Below are positions 1 to 8,226 of a DNA stretch of 64,000 bases, piece by piece; positions within the stretch are counted from its first letter, which is position 1, and the number at the start of each line of letters is the position of its first letter. Position numbers and translations under genes: made by a program. The notes below the pieces were generated by a model, which was not told the DNA's origin, did not search any database, and saw nothing but the letters and a program-made list of their open reading frames with translations. The stretch covers positions 62,001 to 126,000 of the forward strand of contig NZ_BNBV01000013.1 in assembly GCF_014656135.1 (NCBI RefSeq), in the 5' to 3' direction. The DNA comes from Streptomyces thermodiastaticus (GTDB lineage: Bacteria; Actinomycetota; Actinomycetes; Streptomycetales; Streptomycetaceae).

Positions 1-150
1 CGCGACCTCGGCTCCGAACCGCTCGGCGGCGGCCGCGGCGGCACCCTCGAACGGGTCGGAGACCAGCAGTGACTCGACGGTGTCCAGACGGGACAGGGTT
101 TCGGCGTGGAAGGCGCCGATACGGCCGAGGCCGAGAATCGCGATACGCAT
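1..150 (-). CDS. Gfo/Idh/MocA-family oxidoreductase, N-terminal fragment
   Basis: Only the first 50 codons lie in the window; the gene continues past the left edge. The fragment starts MRIAILGLGRIGAFHAETL, a Rossmann NAD(P)-binding fold with GxGxxG followed by the HAET segment typical of actinobacterial inositol 2-dehydrogenase-like proteins. Family members oxidise sugars, inositols or other cyclic alcohols. The ATG at 150 is the only plausible start. It is divergent from the GntR regulator, so its promoter lies in the 151-793 gap. The family also contains LigC (a semialdehyde dehydrogenase of protocatechuate 4,5-cleavage), which would be relevant to the neighbouring operon, but this N-terminus looks more like an inositol dehydrogenase. 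The substrate cannot be judged from 50 residues. Confidence 0.75.
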   Translation of the reverse strand, partial: MRIAILGLGRIGAFHAETLSRLDTVESLLVSDPFEGAAAAAAERFGAEVA

Positions 151-428
151 GGACGGCAGCTCCGATGTGCGATGGCCGACAGGAAGTGCGAGTGGAACGG
201 TCCGGGGCGTGGGGCGGCGGTGTGCGGGGCGTGGGTGTGCCGTTGGGGTGTGCCGGCGGTCACTGGCGCAGGGACACGGAACCGGCCGAGAGGCGCCGGA
301 CACGCCCTGGGGCGCGGCGGGCGCCGGGGCCGCCGTCCTGCCCGGACAGCCGGACGTCACGGTGGGAGAAGACGACGGACATCGACGCCCTTTCGGTCGG
401 TCACGAAGGCCACACGCTGCTGCCATTC

Positions 429-440
429 TTGTCCTGACAA
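429..440. promoter_or_regulatory. Operator-like hyphenated palindrome
   Basis: TTGTCCTGACAA has perfect 5-bp arms (TTGTC/GACAA) around two central bases. A near copy with one base less between the arms (TGTCCGACAA) is at 1589-1598, just upstream of the first ring-cleavage gene. Candidate binding sites for the adjacent GntR/FCD regulator; inference only. Confidence 0.35.
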
Positions 441-736
441 ACCCCTCGGACAACCGGCAACGGCCCCTCGAAGAACATCAGCCGATCCGCGCCGGTCTCC
501 CCGACAGGTACGGATCCCGGGCCGGACCCCGTACACCATGCCCGCCCGGCCGGCACCGGCGAGCTGAGCGGACCTCGGGTGTCCGGCCACGGCCCCGCCC
601 GGCGGACGGTCCCGTGCCCGAGCTGTGCCGTTGCGGCGGCCGGAGCACGGACCGGGCGGGGCCGCCCCGGGTGCCCGGTCACCGACCTGCCTCCCCAGCC
701 GCCCACTTTTCGTCGCCAAAACAGCCAACAGAATCG

Positions 737-766
737 TTGACAATCTTGCTTCGCTAGTTTTACGTT
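737..766 (+). promoter_or_regulatory. Sigma70-type promoter for the GntR gene
   Basis: TTGACA (737-742), an 18-bp spacer and TACGTT (761-766) lie about 27 bp upstream of the GntR start, followed by an AGGGAGG ribosome site at about 783-789. Confidence 0.5.
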
Positions 767-793
767 CGACAGGCACTCACTCAGGGAGGGCAC

Positions 794-1444
794 ATGCCGA
801 ACGAAGCCCGTCCGAGCAGCGGCGAGCAGGCCAAGCAACTGGCGCTCACGCGGCTGCGGCAGGCGATCATGCACGGCGAGATGGCACCGGCTCAGCGGCT
901 GGTGGAGAACGAACTCGCCGAGCGGTTCGGCGTGACGCGGGCCAGCATCCGCGCGGCGCTGATCGAACTGGAAGCCCAGGGTCTCGTCGAGCGGATCCGC
1001 AACCGCGGCTCGCGGGTCCGGGTGGTGTCCGTCGAGGAGGCGGTCGCCATCACCGAGTGCCGTATGGCGCTCGAAGGGCTGTGCGCGGCCAAGGCGGCCG
1101 TCGCGGTCAGCGACGAGCAGCTGGCCGAACTCACCGGCCTGGGCACGGCGATGCAGAAGGCCGTGGCCGACGGTGAGCCGGTCACCTACTCCGAGCTGAA
1201 CCACGCACTGCACGCCCGGATCCGGGAGTTCTCCGGACAGCGGACGGCCGTGGAGCTGCTGGAGCGGCTCAACGCACAACTGGTGCGCCACCGCTTCCAG
1301 CTGGCACTCAGGCCGGGGCGTCCGCAGCAGTCCCTGAAGGAGCACCTGGCGATGATCGAGGCGATCAGAGCCAGGGACCCGCAGGCGGCCGAAGCGGCCG
1401 TCCGCGCCCACCTCACCAGCGTCATCGACGCATTGCGCGACTGA
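794..1444 (+). CDS. GntR-family regulator, FCD subfamily
   Basis: 216 aa. The N-terminal winged helix (about residues 12-76) contains the GntR signature, including ELAERFGVTRASIRAALIEL and the wing GLVERIRNRGSRV. The C-terminal half (about 85-210) is an all-helical FCD ligand-binding domain that usually senses organic acids. The start is fixed by an AGGGAGG ribosome site just upstream. It directly precedes, in the same direction, the ring-cleavage operon, with a 167-bp gap large enough for a separate promoter. The likely role is substrate-responsive control of that operon and perhaps of the divergent oxidoreductase. The family call is secure; the effector is unknown. Confidence 0.88.
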   Translation: MPNEARPSSGEQAKQLALTRLRQAIMHGEMAPAQRLVENELAERFGVTRASIRAALIELEAQGLVERIRNRGSRVRVVSVEEAVAITECRMALEGLCAAKAAVAVSDEQLAELTGLGTAMQKAVADGEPVTYSELNHALHARIREFSGQRTAVELLERLNAQLVRHRFQLALRPGRPQQSLKEHLAMIEAIRARDPQAAEAAVRAHLTSVIDALRD

Positions 1445-1611
1445 CGGCCCGACGGCCGGCCATCCCGGGCCCCGCCCGGCCGGTGCACGGTACGACGCCG
1501 CTCACCCGCACGACGTGCGGCACGGCGGCGTCCGGAGTGCCGGCCGTACGGACCGGGATGCCCGGCGCCGGTGTGGTGGGCGGACACCTGTCCGACAAGG
1601 AGAGAGCAGCA

Positions 1612-2361
1612 ATGACCCACGCCGGCACGCCCCCGACCCCACGCTCGACACTCGTCGTCACCGCACACGCCGGGGACTTCGTGTGGCGCGCGGGCGGCGC
1701 GATCGCCCTGGCCGCCTCCCGGGGGGAGAAGGTGACCATCGCATGTCTGACCTTCGGCGAGCGCGGCGAGTCCGCCAAGGCCTGGCGCGCGGGCAAGACC
1801 CTGGAGGAGATCAAGGCGATACGCCGCGAGGAGGCGGAGCGGGCCGCTGCCGTCCTCGGCGCGCAGGTCCGCTTCTTCGACGCCGGCGACTACCCGCTGG
1901 TGGCCACCGCCGAACTGACCGACCAGCTGGTGGCCCTCTACCGGGAGACCCAGCCCGACGTCGTCCTCACCCACCCCGTCGAGGACCCCTACAACGGCGA
2001 CCACCCGGCGGCCAACCGCATGGCCCTGCAGGCACGGGTGCTCGCTCAGGCCATCGGCTACCCGGCGCCGGGCGAGATCATCGGTGCCCCGCCCGTGTTC
2101 TACTTCGAGCCCCACCAGCCGGAGATGTGCGGCTTCACCCCCGACGTGCTGCTGGACATCACCGAGGTGTGGGAGACCAAGCGCAAGGCGATGGAGTGCC
2201 TGGCCGCCCAGCAGCATCTGTGGGACTACTACACCGATCTGGCCGTGCGCCGCGGCGTGCAGCTCAAGCGGAACGCGGGCCCCAACCTCGGCCTGCCGCA
2301 CAAGACCGTGGCCGAGGCCTACATGCGTCCCTACCCGCAGGTCACCAAGGAGCTGGCATGA
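1612..2361 (+). CDS. galB: PIG-L-family 4-oxalomesaconate hydratase (GalB-like)
   Basis: 249 aa. The ATG at 1612 follows an AAGGAGAGA ribosome site; an in-frame start 129 bp upstream has none. The sequence resembles Pseudomonas GalB as I remember it: AHAGDFVWRAGGAIA in the metal site, FGERGES, FDAGDYPL, the DHPAA metal motif and FFEPHQPEMCGFTPD-type residues near the C-terminus. GalB is a PIG-L-fold zinc hydratase that converts the enol form of 4-oxalomesaconate to 4-carboxy-4-hydroxy-2-oxoadipate in gallate breakdown. It is the first gene of a coupled operon: its TGA overlaps the next ATG (ATGA). Ordinary GlcNAc-type PIG-L deacetylases are a less likely alternative because of the neighbours. 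Confidence 0.82.
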   Translation: MTHAGTPPTPRSTLVVTAHAGDFVWRAGGAIALAASRGEKVTIACLTFGERGESAKAWRAGKTLEEIKAIRREEAERAAAVLGAQVRFFDAGDYPLVATAELTDQLVALYRETQPDVVLTHPVEDPYNGDHPAANRMALQARVLAQAIGYPAPGEIIGAPPVFYFEPHQPEMCGFTPDVLLDITEVWETKRKAMECLAAQQHLWDYYTDLAVRRGVQLKRNAGPNLGLPHKTVAEAYMRPYPQVTKELA

Positions 2362-3065
2362 GCGGCGTCATCGTCACGGGTGTGCCCAGGGCCGACGCCG
2401 CGGACGTCGAGGCGCTCGCCGGGTTCGGTGTCGCCACGGTGCACGAGGCCATGGGCCGCACCGGCCTGCTCCCGTCCCGTCTGCGCCCGATCCAGCAGGG
2501 CATCCGGGCCGCGGGCACCGCGGTCACCGTGCTGTCCTGGCCGGGCGACAACCTCATGATCCACGCGGCGGTCGAGCAGTGCGGCGAGGGCGACCTGCTG
2601 GTCGTCACCACCACCTCGCCGTCCACCGACGGCATGTTCGGCGAGCTGTTCGCCACCGCGCTCCGGCGGCGCGGGGTGCGCGGCCTGGTCATCGACGCCG
2701 GCGTCCGCGACACCCAGGAACTGCGCGACCTGGGCTTCCCCGCCTGGTCGGCGGCGGTGTCGGCGCAGGGCACCGTGAAGGCCACCGGCGGCTCGGTCAA
2801 TGTGCCGGTGGCCATCGGAGGGCAGCTGATCCGGCCCGGTGACGTGATCCTCGCCGACGACGACGGCGTGGTCGTCGTCCCCCGCGACAAGGCCCGCGAG
2901 GCCGCTGAGGCCGCGCAGGCCCGCGAGGCCAAGGAGGCCGCCACCCGGGCCGCCTTCCTCGAAGGCCAGCTCGGCCTGGACCGTTACGGCCTGCGGCAGA
3001 AACTGGAGCAGCTGGGCGTCACCTACACCTCCTACGAGGACTACGTCCGCGGAGCGGGCTCGTGA
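2358..3065 (+). CDS. galC: 4-carboxy-4-hydroxy-2-oxoadipate aldolase (LigK/GalC type, RraA-like fold)
   Basis: 235 aa, RraA-like fold. Key residues are the GELFATALRRRGVRGLVIDAG segment and VRDTQEL, which carries the Arg-Asp of the class II HMG/CHA aldolase signature, then GTVKATGGSVNVPV, the ADDDGVVVV strand and an Ala/Glu-rich C-terminal helix. These match LigK/GalC/ProA pyruvate aldolases rather than the RNase E inhibitor RraA, which lacks the long C-terminal extension. The predicted reaction is cleavage of 4-carboxy-4-hydroxy-2-oxoadipate to pyruvate and oxaloacetate, the last step of the pathway. It overlaps the upstream hydratase by ATGA and the downstream tautomerase by GTGA, so translation is coupled. 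Confidence 0.85.
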   Translation: MSGVIVTGVPRADAADVEALAGFGVATVHEAMGRTGLLPSRLRPIQQGIRAAGTAVTVLSWPGDNLMIHAAVEQCGEGDLLVVTTTSPSTDGMFGELFATALRRRGVRGLVIDAGVRDTQELRDLGFPAWSAAVSAQGTVKATGGSVNVPVAIGGQLIRPGDVILADDDGVVVVPRDKAREAAEAAQAREAKEAATRAAFLEGQLGLDRYGLRQKLEQLGVTYTSYEDYVRGAGS

Positions 3066-4186
3066 CCTCCGCCGACGGCATCCGCTGCATGCTGATGCGC
3101 GGCGGCACCTCCAAGGGCGCCTACTTCCTCGCCGAAGACCTGCCCGCCGACCCGGCCGCCCGCGACGAGCTGCTGCTGCGCGTCATGGGCAGCCCCGATG
3201 CTCGCCAGATCGACGGGCTCGGCGGCGCACACCCGCTCACCAGCAAGGTCGCCGTGGTGTCCGCCTCCGCCGACCCCGAGGCGGACGTCGACTACCTGTT
3301 CCTGCAGGTGGCCGTGGACCGCGCCGAGGTGACGGACCGGCAGAACTGCGGCAACATCCTCGCCGGCGTCGGCCCGTTCGCCGTCGAACGCGGACTCGTG
3401 CCGCCCCGCGGAGAGCGGACTTCGGTACGGATCCGCATGCTCAACACACGAGAACGCGCGATCGCCGCCTTCCCGACCCCCGACGGGCGGGTGGAGTACG
3501 CGGGTGACGCGGAGATCTCCGGAGTGCCCGGCACCGCGGCACCCGTGGAGATCGAGTTCCCGGCGTCCGGCACACCGCTGCTGCCCACCGGCAACGTGCG
3601 CGACACCGTCGCCGGCATCGAGGTGACCTGCGTGGACAACGGCATGCCGACCGTGCTGATCCCGGCCCGGTCCCTGCAGGTCACCGGCTACGAGAGCCCC
3701 CGGGATCTGGAGGAGGACCCGGTTCTGGCCGCCCGGCTGCGCGAGATCCGCCTGGCCGCCGGACACCTCATGGGCCTCGGCGACGTCACCTCCGCCACCG
3801 TGCCCAAACTGACCCTGCTCGCCGAACCGGCCGGCGACGGCGCCGTGATGACCCGCACCTTCATCCCGGTCCGATGCCACACCTCCATCGGTGTGCTCGG
3901 CGCGGCGAGCGTCGCGGCGGGTCTGCGCGTCCCGGGCGGCGTGGCCGACGGCATCGCCCGCCCGCCCGCGGACACCTCCCGCACCCGTATCGAACACCCC
4001 ACCGGATACCTGGACCTGGACACCGAGGTCGAGGCCGGTGACGACGGCAGCCCCGTCACGGTGCGCCGGACCGCCGTCGTACGCACCGCCCGCAAGATCT
4101 TCGACGGCACCGTCTTCCCCCGGCCCCGAACCGGCCCCACCCCCGCACCCGCATCTGGAGGCAATGATGGCTCCACCTCTCGGTGA
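3062..4186 (+). CDS. galD: PrpF-family 4-oxalomesaconate tautomerase (GalD-like)
   Basis: 374 aa with a GTG start overlapping the preceding TGA. The N-terminus has the PrpF/GalD block CMLMRGGTSKGAYF, then MGSPDARQIDGLGG, LTSKVAVV and NCGN, all hallmarks of the DapF-like isomerase fold used by 4-oxalomesaconate tautomerase. The likely role is keto to enol tautomerisation of ring-cleaved gallate, supplying the substrate of the GalB-like hydratase. The related methylaconitate isomerase PrpF is unlikely because no 2-methylcitrate genes are present. The 3' end overlaps the dioxygenase gene by 23 bp, and the extra C-terminal Pro/Gly-rich tail is unremarkable. Confidence 0.84.
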   Translation: MTSADGIRCMLMRGGTSKGAYFLAEDLPADPAARDELLLRVMGSPDARQIDGLGGAHPLTSKVAVVSASADPEADVDYLFLQVAVDRAEVTDRQNCGNILAGVGPFAVERGLVPPRGERTSVRIRMLNTRERAIAAFPTPDGRVEYAGDAEISGVPGTAAPVEIEFPASGTPLLPTGNVRDTVAGIEVTCVDNGMPTVLIPARSLQVTGYESPRDLEEDPVLAARLREIRLAAGHLMGLGDVTSATVPKLTLLAEPAGDGAVMTRTFIPVRCHTSIGVLGAASVAAGLRVPGGVADGIARPPADTSRTRIEHPTGYLDLDTEVEAGDDGSPVTVRRTAVVRTARKIFDGTVFPRPRTGPTPAPASGGNDGSTSR

Positions 4187-5117
4187 CGTCGCCCATGTCG
4201 GCCACGCCCAGCTGTTCACCCCTGACCTGGACGCCAGCGTCGCCTTCTTCACCGACTTCCTCGGACTCACCGTCAACGGGCGGGACGGCGAGACCGTCTA
4301 CCTGCGCACCTTCGACGACTACGAGCACCACAGCCTCGTCCTCACCGCGCGCGAGCAGCCCGGACTCGGCCGGATCGCCCTGCGCGCCTCCAGCGAGGAG
4401 GCCCTGCTGCGCCGGGTGAGGGCCATCGAGGAGACCGGGCGCGAAGGCCACTGGGCCGAGGACGAACCCGGCATCGGCAGGCTGTACGTCACCACCGACC
4501 CCGACGGGCACGAACACGCCCTGTACTGGGAGAGCGAGCACTACCGGGCACCCGAGGAGCTGCGGCCCGCCCTGAAGAACCAGCCGCAGGCCAAACCCAA
4601 CCGCGGCGTGGGCGTACGGCGCCTGGACCACATCAACTTCCTCGCCGCCGACGTGCTCGTCAATGCCGAGTTCCAGCAGCACGTGCTCGGCGCCCGGCCC
4701 ACCGAGCAGATCCAGCTCGACAACGGCCGGATCGCGGCCCGCTGGCTGACCTTCACCGACAAGTCCTACGACGTCGTCTACACCGAGGACTGGACGGGCT
4801 CCCGCGGCCGGCTGCACCACATCGCCTTCGCCACCGACACCCGCGAGGACATCCTGCGCGCGGCCGACCTGGCCATCGACACCGGGGTGTTCATCGAGAC
4901 CGGCCCGCACAAGCACGCCATCCAGCAGACGTTCTTCCTCTACGTCTACGAGCCCGGCGGCAACCGCATCGAACTGTGCAACCCGCTGACCCGGCTCGTG
5001 CTGGCCCCCGACTGGCCGCTGATCACCTGGACCGAGGCCGAGCGGGCCAAGGGCCAGGCCTGGGGCCTGAAGACCATCGAGTCCTTCCACACCCACGGCA
5101 CACCGCCCGTGGCCTGA
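4164..5117 (+). CDS. Type I extradiol ring-cleavage dioxygenase (catechol 2,3-dioxygenase-like, VOC fold)
   Basis: 317 aa. TGGAGG precedes two tandem ATGs at 4164 and 4167. It has two VOC modules: an N-terminal non-catalytic half (about 8-125) and a C-terminal catalytic half (about 150-280). The three Fe(II) ligands of catechol 2,3-dioxygenases are visible: His156 (in RLDHINF), His219 (in RLHHIAF) and Glu270 (in GNRIEL). The reaction would be oxygen-dependent meta cleavage of a dihydroxy or trihydroxy aromatic. In the known gallate pathway this step is carried out by an unrelated type II LigAB-like enzyme (GalA/DesB), so a type I enzyme here is notable. The substrate (gallate, methylgallate, pyrogallol or another) is inferred only from the downstream enzymes. 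Confidence 0.85.
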   Translation: MMAPPLGDVAHVGHAQLFTPDLDASVAFFTDFLGLTVNGRDGETVYLRTFDDYEHHSLVLTAREQPGLGRIALRASSEEALLRRVRAIEETGREGHWAEDEPGIGRLYVTTDPDGHEHALYWESEHYRAPEELRPALKNQPQAKPNRGVGVRRLDHINFLAADVLVNAEFQQHVLGARPTEQIQLDNGRIAARWLTFTDKSYDVVYTEDWTGSRGRLHHIAFATDTREDILRAADLAIDTGVFIETGPHKHAIQQTFFLYVYEPGGNRIELCNPLTRLVLAPDWPLITWTEAERAKGQAWGLKTIESFHTHGTPPVA

Positions 5118-5515
5118 GGCCGCACCCGGCCGCACGAGGGGGCCGCATGCCACGGCGGTGTGCGGCCCCCTCCGGCACAACGGACCGCACACGCACACCC
5201 ACGCGCACTGCACACCCACAGCACGCGCACCGCACACCCACACGCACCGCACACGGACCGCACGCCGGCCGGACCGCCGGCTCCGTCTCCCGCAGACGCG
5301 GCCCACCGCACCCGGCGACGCCGCACCCCTCCGCACCGTCACCTTGCTCGTCCCCGCCGGTGCGGCTTCCCTTCCCGCACCGACAGCACCGCTGCCCGCG
5401 CCCTGTAAGGCCCCGGCAGCCGCCGAGACCAGTCGACAAGAGCGTCGGCAACCTCGACGACGTCCCGTCCGCGGCTCTCCGGCGCCCGGCGTACGCACCC
5501 GCATGAGAGGTAACA
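5118..5515. other. 400-bp gap with terminator and CA-rich tract
   Basis: This gap contains the hairpin at 5136-5172 and then about 85 bp (5183-5268) of irregular CACACGCAC/GCACACCCAC repeats with no coding support. A weak ribosome site (GAGAGGTAA) sits before the transporter. No clear promoter is visible. Confidence 0.55.
5136..5172 (+). terminator. Strong hairpin after the ring-cleavage genes
   Basis: A perfect 12-bp stem (5136-5147 with 5161-5172; arm GAGGGGGCCGCA) and a 13-nt loop lie 19 bp after the dioxygenase stop. There is no U-tract, as is usual in Streptomyces. It should reduce read-through to the transporter gene. Confidence 0.7.
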
Positions 5516-6850
5516 ATGATGTCCTCCTCACCCAGCCCGTCTCCCCGGGGCCGCACCGTGGCCCTGCTGGTGGTCGTCCTGTGCTGGCTCGCCGTGCTCT
5601 TCGACGGCCTCGACATGTTCATCTACGGCTCGGTGCTGCCGCACATGCTCGCCACGAAGGCCCTCGGCATCACCCCGGGACAAGCCGGTGACCTGGGCAG
5701 CTATGCCACGTTCGGCATGCTGGTCGGTGCCCTGGCCGCGGGCACGGTCGCCGACCGCATCGGCCGCAAGAAACTGATGGTCGCCTGCGTCACCCTGTTC
5801 TCGCTGGCCTCCGGCCTGTGTGCCCTGTCCGGTTCGGTCACGGTCTTCGGTCTCGGCCGGACCCTGGCCGGCCTCGGCCTCGGCGGCCTGCTGCCCACCG
5901 CGATCTCCATGGTGTCCGACTACGCCCCGGGCGGCCGCGGCGCCCTGACCATCGGCGTGCTGATGACCGCCCACCACGCCGGCGGCATCCTCTCCGCGTA
6001 TGTCGCCCAGTGGCTGGTGGAGCCGGCCGGCTGGCGCTCGGCCTTCTGGGTGTGCGTGATCCCGCTGCTGCTCGTCCCCGTCCTGATCAAGGCCCTGCCC
6101 GAGTCGCTCAGCTTCCTGCTCGCCCAGGGCCGCACCGACCAGGCGCGCGCCCTCGCCACCCGCCATGGGGTCGACCTGCCCGAGCCGAAGGACACCACGG
6201 GCTCCCGCGGAAGATCTCCCGTCGGCGCCGTGCCGGCCCTCTTCCGCGGCGGTGCGTGGCTGCAGACCCTGCTGTACTGGCTGGCCTCCTTCGGCGGACT
6301 CCTCCTCGTCTACGGTGTCGCCACCTGGCTGCCCACCCTGATGCGCGACGAGGGCTACAACCTCGGCTCCGCTCTGACCTTCGTCGTCCTGTTCAACCTC
6401 GGCGGCATCGTCGGCATGCTGGTGGCGGGCCGGGCCGCGGACCGGTTCGGTGCCCCGCGCATCTCCGCGATCTGGTTCGCGCTCACCGCCGCGGGTGTCT
6501 TCCTGCTCAGCGTCCGCATGCCGCTCGGCGTGACCTTCCTGGTCGTCTTCCTCACCGGCGTGTTCCTCAACAGCGCCCAGACGATGATCTACGCGACCGT
6601 CTCCATCCGCTCCGCCCCGGACATCCGTGCCACCGCCGTCGGCTGGACCTCCGGCATGGGCCGCTTCGGAGCCGTCTTCGGCCCGTGGCTGGGCGGACAG
6701 CTGCTCGCCGCCGACCACGGCGACTGGGGTTTCACCGCCTTCGCCCTGGCCGGTGTCGCCTCGACCGTCTTCATCGGCCTCGCCGCGCTGCGCACACCGC
6801 GGCGGACGGCCCGCGACGACACCGCCCGCGAGGCGGTGGCCGCCGGCTGA
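5516..6850 (+). CDS. MFS aromatic-acid:H+ symporter (AAHS type, GalT/PcaK-like)
   Basis: 444 aa with about 12 hydrophobic membrane segments. TM1 carries FDGLDMFIYG, matching the D-x-x-D type motif of aromatic-acid symporters such as PcaK and GalT. The loop 2-3 signature GTVADRIGRKK and the TM4-5 GLGLGGLLPT region are also family-typical. It probably imports the aromatic acid used by the preceding enzymes across the cytoplasmic membrane. It lies 398 bp downstream on the same strand and beyond a hairpin, so it may be transcribed partly on its own. Tandem ATGs open the frame at 5516 after GAGAGGTAA. The substrate is inferred from context. Confidence 0.85.
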   Translation: MMSSSPSPSPRGRTVALLVVVLCWLAVLFDGLDMFIYGSVLPHMLATKALGITPGQAGDLGSYATFGMLVGALAAGTVADRIGRKKLMVACVTLFSLASGLCALSGSVTVFGLGRTLAGLGLGGLLPTAISMVSDYAPGGRGALTIGVLMTAHHAGGILSAYVAQWLVEPAGWRSAFWVCVIPLLLVPVLIKALPESLSFLLAQGRTDQARALATRHGVDLPEPKDTTGSRGRSPVGAVPALFRGGAWLQTLLYWLASFGGLLLVYGVATWLPTLMRDEGYNLGSALTFVVLFNLGGIVGMLVAGRAADRFGAPRISAIWFALTAAGVFLLSVRMPLGVTFLVVFLTGVFLNSAQTMIYATVSIRSAPDIRATAVGWTSGMGRFGAVFGPWLGGQLLAADHGDWGFTAFALAGVASTVFIGLAALRTPRRTARDDTAREAVAAG

Positions 6851-6965
6851 CCCGCCCGCGCACACCCTCCGCACACCCGGCGGCCGCGGGCTCACGATTG
6901 GCGTCCGCGCCCGCCGGGTACCCGGGGCGCCGACGAGCGGGGCACGAGGGGATCCGAGGGGCACG

Positions 6966-8189
6966 ATGAAACTGTCGTTCCTGGAACCCGTCACCGGCGC
7001 GCCCGGCCCGTGGGCCAGCGTCCACCTGGACACCTCCAGGGACGGCGAGGACCCGGACCGGGCCATCGCACGGCGCTGGCGGCACCTGCGGACGACGCTG
7101 CGCACCCAGGGGGCGGACGAGGTCACGCTCGGTGCCCTGGACGCAGCGGTCGGCACGGACTGCGAGATCCCCGGACGGCACGGGCAGGCCCTCTTCGCCG
7201 CGCACGGACGCCTCGCCCTCACCGCCGGACTGCCCGACCCGCCCGAACACGGCACCGCCCGGTTCGGCCCGCTGGCCGACCTGCTGCCGGTCGCCCTCGC
7301 CCACGCACCCGACATCCCCTACCTGGCCGTCGTCCTCACCCGCAGCGGCCCGGCCGCCGCACCCGGCACCGACGGCCGTCCGGACGGCGCCGGGGAGGTG
7401 CACGTGGCCGGCGAGGCCGGGCGGTGGCCCGCCGGCCGTCTCGCCCCGGGGCACCGGCTGACCCGCCGGCTGCCGGTGCGGGACTGGCCGCACGAGGCGG
7501 CACAGGTCGCATGCGATCTGGCGGACCTGGCCGACGGACACCACGCCGAGGTCGTCGTGGTGTGCCGGGACGACGGCGCGCCCCGCCTGTCGGACGCCCT
7601 GATCGACCATCTGCCCATCCAGCTGCAGAACAGCCTGACCGTCATCGACTGCGACGAACACGGCCACGACGTCCCCCATGTGACGGACGACGGTGACGCC
7701 GCCGGGACACACGTGTGCGGCGAGACGGACGCCGGTGCCGCCGCGCACGGCTGCCCCGCCCGGCGTGCCCTCGCCGAGTCCCACCTCGCCCAGGTGCTCG
7801 ACTCGGGCCTGAGCAAGGAGGACGAGCGGTTCGTGGACGTCTTCTTCACCCAGCGCTCCCGGCACCGGAGCCGGTCGGAGGGCACCGCCGCCGTCGTACG
7901 GGCCCTGCAACGCCGCCAGGCCCAGGCCGTCCTGCTCAGCACCCCCCTGAAGCTGCCCGAACTCCTGTGGTTCGACCAGCGGTCGGGGCGGATCGCCCTG
8001 ACCGGCGACGAGGCGGCGTCCCTCGGCATGACCGGCGCCCAGCCGCAGCCGGCCGCCTCCGCCCTGCTGCACGCCATCGTCCGCACCGGAGCCGAACTGG
8101 TCGTCCTCCCGCCCGACGAGACGCTGCTGACGGACGGTGTCGGTGTGGTGCTCCGCTACCGCGACGTCACGGACATGAACCTGCTGTAG
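6966..8189 (+). CDS. Rv2629-like (baeRF-type) protein
   Basis: 407 aa. The ATG at 6966 follows GAGGGG. The sequence resembles Mycobacterium Rv2629: an N-terminal VHLDTSRDGEDP strand-turn with the RRWRHLR helix, a middle domain with DVPHV, and a C-terminal eL30-like domain ending TDGVGVVLRY. This family is related to archaeal/bacterial release-factor-like (baeRF) and Vms1/Ankzf1 proteins and has been linked to dormancy or ribosome-associated functions. I see no reliable catalytic Gln/GGQ loop. A His/Cys/Asp-rich insert (about 230-258) is unlike the rest. It appears to be a single-gene unit, and its biochemical role is unknown. Confidence 0.7.
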   Translation: MKLSFLEPVTGAPGPWASVHLDTSRDGEDPDRAIARRWRHLRTTLRTQGADEVTLGALDAAVGTDCEIPGRHGQALFAAHGRLALTAGLPDPPEHGTARFGPLADLLPVALAHAPDIPYLAVVLTRSGPAAAPGTDGRPDGAGEVHVAGEAGRWPAGRLAPGHRLTRRLPVRDWPHEAAQVACDLADLADGHHAEVVVVCRDDGAPRLSDALIDHLPIQLQNSLTVIDCDEHGHDVPHVTDDGDAAGTHVCGETDAGAAAHGCPARRALAESHLAQVLDSGLSKEDERFVDVFFTQRSRHRSRSEGTAAVVRALQRRQAQAVLLSTPLKLPELLWFDQRSGRIALTGDEAASLGMTGAQPQPAASALLHAIVRTGAELVVLPPDETLLTDGVGVVLRYRDVTDMNLL

Positions 8190-8226
8190 ACGCAAACCCC
8201 AGGGAGAGGGAGGGACAGGCGAAACG

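Larger units (their letters stand above)
151..793. other. 640-bp divergent intergenic region
   Basis: No coding sequence is supported here; the long open frames have no recognisable protein features. It separates the divergent oxidoreductase and GntR genes and holds an operator-like palindrome at 429-440 and a sigma70-like promoter at 737-766. The rest shows nothing I can name. Confidence 0.6.

Noticed and set aside
80..757. Long open frames in the gap before the GntR gene
   Set aside because: Arg/Pro/Gly-rich translations without family motifs or ribosome sites; they are GC-rich open-frame artefacts.
5183..5268. CA-rich repeats considered as a CRISPR or iteron array
   Set aside because: Units are 7-10 bp, irregular and without spacers, and no replication or cas gene is near.
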